Shown piece after piece: positions 32,033 to 41,069 of a stretch of 64,000 bases of DNA. A program made the translations under genes and the position numbers. The notes under the pieces were generated by a model. That model did not search any database, was not told the DNA's origin, and worked only from the letters and a program-made list of their open reading frames with translations. The stretch is from Porphyra umbilicalis. Its lineage: Eukaryota > Rhodophyta > Bangiophyceae > Bangiales > Bangiaceae. Each line of letters begins with the position of its first letter. Within the stretch, counting starts at the first letter, position 1. Where the stretch lies: positions 1 to 64,000 of the forward strand of contig KV918962.1 of the NCBI GenBank assembly GCA_002049455.2. The letters are read 5' to 3'.

Positions 32033-34485
32033 CTATGGTTGCTCTTCACCACTACATACCGCTCTGCACTCCTCGTCTACAGTGTCCTCTATAGCATGAG
32101 GGTCCTCCTCCACATCCAACCAGCCCTCAACCGCAAGCTCTTGCTGAGCACGGTCGCCATCACCAAAGCAGCTCTGTGAAACCGCACAAGTCCCCATCAG
32201 CTCTAGGACCTCCCTAACGTCATCTGCAATGACGCGGTCGGAGGCGCGGTAGTCGCCGTGGTCAGCCACAACGCGTGCCTCCATTTCCAGCGGCAGGATA
32301 CAGGCCTTTGCCCAGCAGTGGGCAATCGCGGCCGGTAAGACGGCGGCCCACTCCTCCAGGATGAGCTCTGCCACGTCCTGGAGGTGGGCTGGGGCCCCGT
32401 CTCGGACGCCCTTGATGGGCCGCGGATTCAGCGCGCGTGACGTCCTCCAACGTCCTCGGACAACCGGGGGGGGGGGGTAGGGTGCTCCCACACGTTGGGT
32501 CGGGCGCGCAATGCCTCGTCCGCAGGCGTTGGCCCCGGCAAGCCCGTGACGTAATTGGGAGTGAACGTAAATGCGTCCACTGAGCGGGGCGGGTCAATAC
32601 GGACCACAGGAGCGGCGGCTTCCGAAATGGCGGTCTCGGCCCCCGCCGCCCGCCCGGATGAACCGGCATGAGCCTCTGCCGCCGCGCGCCGGCCTGAGAG
32701 CGGCTCAGTAGTGCTGGCCAGCAGCGATGGCGGAGCGGCCGAATCGGGCGCAGACGGCGGCACAGCACAGTTGGCGGTCGGGCCAGGCGCGGGTGCGGCG
32801 GGTGGTCCACCCGTGCGGGAAGCGGTAGATCCCGACTCGGCCGTCAATATCGGAGTCTCGAGAGCGCTTCCTCCACCACTGGGGGCCGGATCAGATGCGG
32901 CCGCACCGACCGCCGAATTTGGCGCTGGCGCATCGCTTGGGGGGGGGGGGGGGGGGGGCTGCGGTCCGACGGACGCGTGTGCGGCCCGACGCGGCGACGG
33001 GCTCGAGTTGCCGGGCCACTCCCCAGCACAGGGTGGGCCCAGTCGTACCCCGGCCCAGTCCACAGCCGTCGCGCCGACCACTGGACGCTCCGTCGCGGGT
33101 GGTCCACCTGGCGTTGGCCGCGCCCCCGCCGCTGCTGCAGCAGCGGACGCCTCTGCAACCACCGCGTCAGCTGCTGCTGCCGCCTCCGCCGCCTCTCGTC
33201 GAACCTTGTCCTCGTGGGCCCGTAATACCAGCGCAATCAAACGCTTCTTGTAGCGGCGTTTCACAGACGCTATGACGCCAGCGTCAAGGGGTTGGTGGAT
33301 GGCCGTCACATTGGGAGGAAGCGCACAAATGCGTACTTGCGGATGCGTCAGCTCCGTGTGGGCCCCGCAGTTATCAACGATGAGGATGACGGGCTCCCTG
33401 GTCCTTGCCTGCACGCCGGCCACAAATACAGACGTAAACCACTTCTGGTAGACGATCGAGTCCATCCATGCTGACTTCTGATTGAAGTATGGCAGAGGGC
33501 AGCTGGCTCGCGGCGGCTTAAAACACAGCGGCACGGCGGCAGACCCAATGATGGCAATTGGCAGCTTGTGGCTGCCCGTCGCGTTGCACGCCAACACGAG
33601 AGTGACTCGATCCTTCGCCTTCATCGCCTTGGTTCCGCGGGCCCGCCGCCGCTGCCCAGCTGCGATGTAAGCCCGGTTGGGTAGACACCGGAACTGCAGC
33701 CCCGTCTCATCCATATTATATATATGGTCCGGGTCATACTTGGCCAGCTCCCGCCGTATCTCCGCCATGCGCTCTTCCCCTTGTCTGGCAGCCTCAATCG
33801 CCGACCCCCCTTGCCCCCACAGCGCCACGTTCCGCAGGCTGTGCCGCTGCGCCCACTTCTGGACAAAGCCCGTCGATGCCTTGAATCCAGTCACACCCAG
33901 CTCTGCCGCAATCTCCGCCGCCTTCGCCTCCAGCACTGCCAGCGTCACAGGCAGGTCGCGTCTGGCCATTGTCTGGATGCCATCATACCAAGCACGTAGA
34001 GCCTTGTCCACCGCCTCAAATCTTGATCGGCGCGCCCTCACAACGTCCAGTGGCTCTCCGCTCCGCTCTCGCGCCAAAAGTCGGGACCGCTCTCGAGGCT
34101 CGCAGATCCGTCGGGCGTTGGATAAAGAGATAGGTATATCAAAGCTGTTGACCAAACTCTGCATAGAGGTGTGGACCCCTCGGTCAAACAAGCGGATAAA
34201 CGCAATCTTGTCTCCCAAGGAGAGGGCTGTTCTCTCCTTGCGGATGAGCCCATCAGCCACGCCCGACGCCCTTGGTCTCGCCCTACGTGATGCCGCCGAT
34301 CTGGGTGACGTTGGAGGCAGTGCAGTCTCGTGGAAGTGCGCAGCGGCCGCTGCAGTGGCAGCAGCGGCTGCAACGCTGACCGCCTGCCTCGTCTCGGAGG
34401 ATGCCACGGGGAAGATCTCCTGGACGGCCGCCTCGGCAGCCGCGGCGGCAGCGGCGCGCGCAGCGCGAGGCGTCACGGCCGACAT
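32033..34485 (-). CDS. Tigger/pogo (CENP-B-like) transposase
   Basis: From ATG 34,485 the protein has an alanine-rich start, a first helix-turn-helix (LSLGDKIAFIRLFDRG), a second CENP-B/Tc5-type one (VTLAVLEAKAAEIAAELGV, then GFVQKWAQRHSL) and a DDE_1 nuclease. The three catalytic aspartates are present: NMDETGLQF (residue about 259), LIVDNCGAH (about 371) and HQPLDAGVI (about 401), a DD30D spacing. After these an unusually long alanine/proline-rich stretch of roughly 240 residues precedes the conserved C-terminal helices (EEWAAVLPAAIAHCWAKACI). The frame changes once, at a run of 13 G on the plus strand (32,466-32,478), probably a homopolymer miscount. With that reservation the gene looks complete and possibly active. 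Confidence 0.82.
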
Positions 34486-34704
34486 GGGATCGGGGGAGCA
34501 TCGGCCAGAGAAGAAAAGGGGGGCGGGGGGAAGAAGGCATGGGGTGGGGTGGTGAGGGGGGGGCACGGTTTGCTGGACGACGGCGCGTGCTCGACGTCGG
34601 TGGGACCGTGTCGCTCAATCATGGACTGTCAATCTTGTCTGGCTCGATCGCTCAATATCAGGATGATTGAAGGAGGCTCGGACCTCGCACGCGGTCGATC
34701 GTTA

Positions 34705-34736
34705 TTCGTTTATATAGTAGGTACTATATAAACGAA
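34705..34736. promoter_or_regulatory. TATA-containing palindrome upstream of the Tigger transposase
   Basis: Two perfect 15-base arms (TTCGTTTATATAGTA and its complement) are separated by GG. The palindrome lies about 220 bases upstream of the transposase ATG and 25 bases inside the right end of the element. It carries TATATA on both strands, so it could be a core promoter, a transposase binding site, or both. The function is inferred from position only. Confidence 0.45.
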
Positions 34737-34946
34737 CTGCACATAATTGAATAGTTACTGTACCGCTCCCGCACGAGGCCCTCTCTGGTGTGCCCAGACA
34801 GTCGGACCCTGCGCCGAAATCTCGGTGTAACACGAAACGCCAGCGAGGCCGACGCCACGGCCCAGTTTGACCCAAACACGAGGGTCTCGGGCAGGGCTGT
34901 CGCGCATCGTTGACGGCAAAGCAAGCGTGGCATCGACTACGAGAGA

Positions 34947-35801
34947 CAGGGTTGTAAGTTCATATTGAATCTACAGATGGTTCGATGAATCAGGTTGATT
35001 TCAAGAAACGAACCAAACCAAACGACAAACGACTTGGTTGTATTTATTATTATCTTCCCGGGCAGACAGGAGCTTTCGTTGACCACTTCAAATTGATCAG
35101 CCAGGTGGTTCGGCGCTGTGCGGCCGCTCTGACTGCCTCGTTGCCATACCCCCTGCAGGTCAGTCGCGCTGAGAGTTCTGCTCCCAGACCCTTCTTCATG
35201 TCAACTGTTGCCAATCGGCTGTGTAGCACCCTAGGCGCTGAGTACGGAGATCGATTCATCTGCCGTCAACGTATGCGTGAATCATAGCCTTTTTGGCTGG
35301 AGGATGCATGGGTTGTGGTTGCACCTAGGATTGCGTGGAGTGCAGCAAGCTGCTTCTCGGACAACGGGGCATCCACTCGCCCTCAATGCCCCTTATACAC
35401 GTATCGGTGTTTGGTCCTTTCTGTTTGGTCCCCCCGTCTTCGTTACTGCGCGGAGGCCCAGGCGGTTGTCAACGTCGTCGCCCCGGCGTCGGCTCGTACC
35501 AGTCTTTTGGATTGTGTCGCGGTGGTGGAGCAGGCAAGCAGGGCTCTGTCGCCGGGACTGCAGCAGGCCTGCTATGCACACGCTACATCGGCTTGGCGAC
35601 TCAAGCTCGATGGAGCTGGAGTCAGACAACCCGACTTCCGCAAGCATAATCTCAACTACATTGAACGTGGCACACTAAGTATTACGCGGAACAAGTACGC
35701 CCTTTGACTTGTTGCGTTCAACCTGAACGCTCCAGCGTTCCAGTGAATCAGGTTGAATTCCGTTCATGTTTGGCAAACCAAACCAAACGCTGACAACCCT
35801 G
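34947..35801. mobile_element. hAT-like DNA transposon, non-autonomous
   Basis: The 855-bp element starts CAGGGTTGTAAG and its other end, read inward, starts CAGGGTTGTCAG, a 9-bp inverted repeat of hAT type. The flanking 8-mers are ACGAGAGA (34,939-34,946) and GCGAGAGA (35,802-35,809), alike at seven of eight positions. Unusually, both ends also carry a subterminal block in the same orientation: GAATCAGGTTGA at about 34,986 and 35,744, then AACCAAACCAAACG at about 35,009 and 35,776. No open frame inside shows a hAT transposase motif. It sits 186 bases from the right end of the Tigger element. Confidence 0.8.
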
Positions 35802-35809
35802 GCGAGAGA

Positions 35810-36672
35810 GCAGCTGGTTTTTCTTCTCGTCACGTGGCTCATACGTAGCAACCAGACACGACATTTTCTGTTGTCATCCGTTTGGGTCGGGGGAGGGCCA
35901 CGAGAAATACGTGGTGTGGCAGAGAGAGCTGGTGCGCACCCCCTGGACTGCGAGGCTCCAGGACGGCTGATGAGCAACAGCGCGACCGCCTCGTCAGCGC
36001 CTTGCAGTATGAAAAACGATAGCTGCGGGGCCGGCCCACTGGTCGTTCGAGGCGCCTGGACGGGGCAGGACGTGCCGTGATTAATCCTGCGGTCCTGGAT
36101 GCCCGGAAGGTGGTCCGAGGGCCACAGGGAAAGAATCCTTTACCCCTCCTATTTCGTGGCCTAGACACCGAGGACGGTGGCCTCACTGAGGGGTGACCGG
36201 CATTCCGCATCACTACGCCCTCGCCGAGGGCCGCGCATTGCTGGATGAGGGCCCCCCAGTTCCATAAACCGCGTGGCCGCTGACTAGTCAGCGGAGGAAA
36301 TCTCATGGACAACCCCAACCGCGGGGGTTCGAGGCGCTCACCCCGTCTGAAGGCAGTGTCCGGGCCACCCAATCGTGGTTGCCACGCGCCTGCGTGCACC
36401 GCCAGCCATCTGAGGCACCCCCCTGCCGAGAGGCCTTGGGGCGCGGGGGGGGGGTATACATGGACGGATGGGACCGGGAACAGAGCCGCCGCGATGGGCA
36501 CCACACCGCCGCTGCCGCCACCGCGGTCCCAACCACCGCTGTCCCAATCACCGCCGCGGTTGCCACCGCCGCGGCCGTCAACACCGTCGTCGCACTCCTA
36601 TAGTCACGCTCGCTCGCCTGCTTGCGGGCTTAGCCCCTGCACCCTCCCCCATCACCTCGCCTGACAACCGCC
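35810..36672. other. Stretch upstream of the Harbinger transposase, no gene recognised
   Basis: No frame shows a domain. If the transposase at 36,673 belongs to a larger element, its left terminal repeat should lie here, but I could not match any inverted repeat to the far side. A CCG-rich block at about 36,480-36,600 precedes the coding start. Confidence 0.35.
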
Positions 36673-38063
36673 ATGGGCCCCATTCCGCCTTTTCGTCGCT
36701 ACGCGGCGGCCTCGCCGTCACCGCCGTCTACGCCCAACTCTACGTCCGACGAGGAGGCCAATGCGGATGAGAACGCGTCGGCGGACGAGACCGTCGCCGC
36801 CGTGCTGGCCGCGCGGTCGGTGGCCGTCTCGACGGCATTGCGCACTTGCATCGGCGGAGCCCACCTGCCCCGTGCCTACGTCGGATCGGTGCCAGGACGC
36901 CGCGCCAACAGAGATCGAGACTTTGAGGGCGGCATGCCGCGCATCATGGCGGACTTTTTTGGGCTGGACGGTAACGAGCCCGTGTACGACGAGGCGACTT
37001 TTGAGCGCCGCTTTCGAGTGCCCCGCGTCGTGTTCGAGCGCATTTTTGCCGACATCAAGGATGAGCCCTTCTGGCGCCAGACGGTAAACGCAACAGGGCG
37101 TCCACAGGCCTACGCCTTGCAGAAACTGGTGGCAGCATTCCGTGTTCTCGCTTTTGGCGAGACCTATTACCGAGCCGATGAGTACGTCCGGCTTTCCTAG
37201 GCGACGATTGAGATCTGTGTCAAGAAGCTGCTTGACTTCCTGAACACCCGCTACCAGCCCGAGTACCTGCGCCAGCCAACCAAGACTGAGCTGACCGCCA
37301 TCATGGAGCGCAGCGCCGCGAGGGGCCTACCAGGTTGCATCGGCTCCTTGGACTGCTCCCACTAGGAGTGGCGGGGGTGCCCCAAGGCCCTGGCCGGTCA
37401 GTACATGTCCCGGAAGAAGCGGCGCACCATTGTACTCGAGACTATCTGCGACCATGACCTTTACATCCACCACCTCTTCGTCGGCGCGCCTGGATCCCAC
37501 AACGACCTCAACGTGCTCGGCCAGTCCCCGCTTTTTATGGACATGATGGACGGCACGTGGCCGCCCAAAGACCTGCCGTACACCGTCAACGGCCGCACGC
37601 GCACGATGCCTTACTACCTCACGGACAAAGCCTACCACAAGTACCCTGTGTTTCTCTCGTGTTATGCCAAGCCAGCCACCCGCAAGCAGCGCATCTTCAA
37701 TCGCCTCCAGGAGGCAGTGCGAAAGGACGTGGAGCGCCTGTATGGTGTCTTGACGTCAAGGTTCCATAGGCTGTTGCGCCCATCGAGATTTACGACCGTC
37801 CCGCAAATGATTAAGGCAGTGAAGGCGATGGTCGCGGCGGCGGTGCTGGGCACGGCGGTGTCGTGCATACGCAGCTCGAGCCCCTACCCGGGGGCTCGAT
37901 GCCCGATGTACACATTGGGATGGATCCTCCTCCCGGCTCTTTCCTGTTCTTTTTTCAAGCCAGGGCGGCATTCACGGATAACGATGAGTTTGTGACGTTG
38001 CGAGACGACTTGGCGGAGCATGTGTATGGCAAGCGTGGCGAGTACCTGGCGCCTTACCTGTAG
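36673..38063 (+). pseudogene. PIF/Harbinger-type transposase, decayed
   Basis: Starting at ATG 36,673 the protein matches the plant-type Harbinger nuclease (Plant_tran/DDE_Tnp_4 class). It has a leader with YVGSVPGRRANRDRDFEGG, then FERRFRVPRVVFERIF, then the catalytic core GCIGSLDCSH with the first aspartate (codon at 37,351), GAPGSHNDLNVLGQSPLF with the second (about 37,503), and a glutamate in KDVERLYGVL (about 37,730). The frame is cut by TAG at 37,198-37,200 and by TAG at 37,363-37,365, where family members usually have tryptophan (CSHWEW). A frame change near 37,850-37,900 leads into the C-terminal piece FVTLRDDLAEHVYGKRGEYL, ending at 38,063. At least three lesions make it inactive as it stands. 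Confidence 0.85.
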
Positions 38064-38972
38064 CGGTGCGTGACCTGGACATGGGAGCATACCTGTGAGG
38101 TGGTGTAGGAGAGGGGTATAGCGACGACCATTTGGAATGGTTTTTTTTTCCCTTCGGGTTTTTTTTTTCTTCGAAACATTGTCTTTCTGCGTTCGGTGCT
38201 GGTACGGGCCGCCACCGCCGAGGCGGCCGGCACCTCAGAGACCCGCACGTCGCCCTCTTTGAGGGCAGGCGGCTGCCATGGCCTCGGTGACGGCTGCCGT
38301 ATACGCCATTGGTGCGCTGGGCGGCCAGCCAGAGATATGCTGGTTGCGGCTTAGCAGCTAGCGGGCGAAAGATAGTTGCTGAGCCGCTTCCTGTCGCCCG
38401 CCACGAAGGTGGATGTCGCCACCCTGAACCGCGGCCACTGATACCCAGTAGTACTTCGTGCTGTACGACCGGTTGCCATATGGCGGACAGCGGCACCCGC
38501 CTCGGTGGTGGGTGTATGGCCTGCCATTGAGCGCCGCATCAGGCAGCCGCTGCCACGACGCGCGCACTGCGGCTGGCGACGGCAGCGGAGGCAGCCGTGG
38601 CGGCGTCGGTGTCGGTGGCGGCGGAGGCAGCCGTGGCGGCGGCGGTGGTGGCGGCGGCGGCGGCGGTAACAGCCCGCCGTTGCTTCTCGTGGCCGGCCGA
38701 CTCAGAATCCTCTGTGCACCCGGGATGGACGCGTAGGGGGCGGTGACGGATTGCGGGTCGGTTGGCGGGAGGCCAACATGGAGTCAGATTCGGCTGCCAA
38801 CGCAAGCATGAGGTGGTACGTCCTTAGTAAAGCAGTTTTTTGCCAAGGCGACCATCTGTGCTTGTTGCTTCCGGCACGGCTTATTGGAAAGCCCCCGCCA
38901 GAAAGCGGGGACAAAACTATGTTCCTTTTTTTTCTCCACACACACACACACGCAAACACACACACACGCACA

Positions 38973-39004
<32 letters not shown>

Positions 39005-39007
39005 GAC

Positions 39008-39044
<37 letters not shown>

Positions 39045-39468
39045 CACGCGTGCACACGCACACAATGCTCGATACCCCAGCGCAAAAGGCCACCCAGGGA
39101 TCAAGCCAAGCACCCACAGGTGGAGGAGTGCAAAGAACACTCACACGAAGAGACAAAGTGCAGCGCCCCGCAGCCAACGGACAGCGCGTCACCGCTGCAC
39201 ACAAACACATCCAAGAGCAGAACAAAAAGCAAGACACAGCAGAGCACCAGGGCGCCAACCCGTACACGGGCACCAGCAAAGATCATAACTCCCCGGTCAA
39301 GTCGTCCTCCTGCCCGGCGTCGCCCAGCGCCAAGCCCAAAAACTCGTCGTCAATGTCGGGTACATCCCTGTCGCTGCCCACGTGGGAAACCCCACGGCCC
39401 GAAGACGGCGGCCGGCGGCCCTGGCTGGCGGTGCCGCCCGGCCCGCGCGTCTTAGTGCCAGAGCAGAG
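38064..39468. other. Spacer between two convergent reading frames, with simple repeats
   Basis: The spacer separates the stop of the Harbinger transposase (plus) from the stop of the Myb/SANT-like frame (minus). It contains T-rich tracts near 38,140-38,175, a GGC/GGT-rich tract at about 38,575-38,668 and a long (CA)n tract described separately. No gene was recognised. Confidence 0.4.
38936..39065. repeat. (CA)n microsatellite, interrupted
   Basis: About 130 bases of CA dinucleotides on the plus strand, interrupted by CG, AA and TG at several points. It is the longest dinucleotide tract in the window. Confidence 0.95.
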
Positions 39469-39675
39469 TTAGTTGTCGAGCTTCGTTGCCTGCGCGTTGA
39501 TACTGCGCTTGGCGTCCACAATACGCTTGGCGGCGTCACGGCTGTGGCCGCCTACGTCGGCCTCAACGTGGTGGGCCTCGTCGGCCGCTGCGCGGCTGTC
39601 CGTCTCCGTCTTCGAGGCGATCGGCATGAGGGCACTCCTTCCCGCCGAGTCGTGGCTGATAATCTGGATCACCGC
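39469..39675 (-). CDS. 3' end of the Myb/SANT-like gene, cut off by the LTR retrotransposon
   Basis: Read on the minus strand this encodes VIQIISHDSAGRSALMPIAS and then an alanine- and charge-rich helix ending in KLDN and a stop. The first codon falls exactly at the retrotransposon's target duplication (ACCGC, 39,671-39,675). The frame is the same as that of the piece ending at 49,904 once one copy of the duplication is discounted. This shows that the LTR element inserted into an open reading frame. The fragment alone has no start codon in a useful position. Confidence 0.8.
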   Translation of the reverse strand, partial: AVIQIISHDSAGRSALMPIASKTETDSRAAADEAHHVEADVGGHSRDAAKRIVDAKRSINAQATKLDN

Positions 39676-40060
39676 TGTGGTATTAATAACGTTAGTTCAA
39701 TTACCAGTGTACTGAGACCGACCGTAGCCAAGCAATAAAGTGAGTTCTATCGCCGTCGCGGCGAGGAAGAAGACCTTTTGTTGAAGGGCATCCGATGGGG
39801 AGCCGGGTGGTGCCCATGACGGCGACCCTGGACCCACGGTGGTTTAATACAAACAACGGCACTGGTCGATCGACCATCCGATCAAGCGATCGTAATGAGT
39901 GCCGGCAGACAGATAAGACAGGCAAGCAATAAAAAATAAACAATGCGGAAATAACCCCCCAAAGGGCGTGCCACAAGCCGAGTCACACACATCCGTGGAT
40001 TCGGCCAGTCAAGGGGGCTACTCGTGGCTAATTGCCAATTGGTAGCAGAGATATGCTACA
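39676..40060 (-). repeat. 3' LTR of the Ty3/gypsy element
   Basis: A 385-bp direct repeat of 49,519-49,903, with three differences. On the minus strand it begins TGTAGCATATC and ends AATACCACA. The plus strand contains AATAAA twice, which could matter for transcripts running opposite to gag-pol. Confidence 0.95.
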
Positions 40061-40839
40061 TACCTCCAACGCGAGATTCGAACCGTCCCGGTGAGATCCG
40101 AGGATGGTGAAACCCGATTGGGCGATCGCGGCCTCTTACGGGCCCGCGCGGGCGCAACCGCCCAGGCGGCGGGAGCTGTGGGGGGGGCGCGCCGCCCAGT
40201 CCCGATTGGGGGGAGGTGCCGGTTCGCCGTCGTCGGTCGCGACCGTCCCGCCACACACGCGTGGGCGTGGGTGGCGGGCAGCTGACGCTGCGGGTCCGAC
40301 CGGCGCTTGCGCGTACGCGCGCTCTCGCAGGCGAGTCGGCGTCGGCGTGGTGGCCAGACGGCCGGTTGACAGGCGACGAGCGTCGGGGTTAAGACCCGTT
40401 GGCACGCGGGTGCGTCGTGCAACACGTGTTGGGGCAACCGTCGTCGGCGCCGGGTGGCGCCTCCTTCGTCGGGGGTTTGACTACCCCGACGACACGGCGA
40501 AAGCCGGGACGCGGGTCCGTGGTACCGAGCGCGGGTTCACACCTCAAGGCCGGTTAGCACCGAGGCGTGGGCGCGTGGCAGCACCGGCTGGGTGGTCGTC
40601 CTCGTGCCGGCAGGCGCCGCCCTCGTCGGGGTGTTGACTTCCTCGGCGAAGGGGCGGAAGCCGGGGTGCGGATCCGCGTTGTATCGGCACGGGGCCATCC
40701 CGTGTCTTCGTGCTCGCGCACAGGTCGCTGCCTAACGGCAAGGTTGAGTAGGGGTGCGCCGCCGCAAGGTGGCACACCGCGAGGTGGTGAGCCCGGTGAG
40801 TGTGGGTTTGCGCGGGGTGGGGGGGGTGGCGCGCACGGC

Positions 40840-41040
40840 GGCAAGGGCGGCAAGCCCGGCGGCGACGGCGGCAAGGGCGGCAAGCCCGGCGGCGACGGCG
40901 GCAAGGGCGGCAAGCGTGGCAAGCCCGGCGGCGACGGCGGCAAGGGCGGCAAGCCTGGCGGCGACGGCGGCAAGGGCGGCAAGCGCGGCAAGGCCCGGCG
41001 GCGACGGCGGCAAGGGCAGCAAGCCCGGCGGCGACGGCCA
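40840..41040 (+). repeat. GC-rich minisatellite inside the LTR element, about 30-bp unit
   Basis: Roughly six imperfect copies of a unit containing GGCGGCAAGGGCGGCAAG lie in tandem, with one frame reading glycine/lysine-rich triplets (GGKGGKPGGDGG). The array ends 30 bases before the start codon of the antisense frame at 41,070. It may be part of that frame's leader or an upstream extension of it, since the frame stays open through the array. Confidence 0.85.
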
Positions 41041-41069
41041 GGGTAAACACCCCCCGAACGGCCAACGCG

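Larger units (their letters stand above)
31726..34760 (-). mobile_element. Tigger/pogo-like DNA transposon, whole in outline
   Basis: The element is 3,035 bp. The left end reads CAGTCATTATTCGACC and the right end, read inward, CAGTAACTATTCAATT; they match at roughly two thirds of the first 24 positions. Each end is flanked by TA (31,724-31,725 and 34,761-34,762), the pogo/Tigger target duplication. Subterminal stretches at about 31,825-31,905 and 34,620-34,700 share diverged inverted blocks with GCGATCG and TGATTGA. The only gene is the minus-strand transposase at 32,033-34,485. The end positions depend on a weak inverted repeat, but the CAGT start, the TA flanks and the position around the transposase agree. 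Confidence 0.7.

Noticed and set aside
36240-36380. Possible tRNA suggested by GGTTCGAGGC
   Set aside because: No acceptor stem or anticodon arm could be paired around it.
38936-39065. Open frames of threonine/histidine or valine/cysteine repeats
   Set aside because: They are translations of the (CA)n microsatellite.
40061-40085. tRNA-like stretch CGCGAGATTCGAACC just inside the left LTR, first read as a primer-binding site
   Set aside because: Gag and pol run on the minus strand, so the primer site must be next to the other LTR, where a TGG-starting match exists at 49,496-49,516. No cloverleaf could be formed here.
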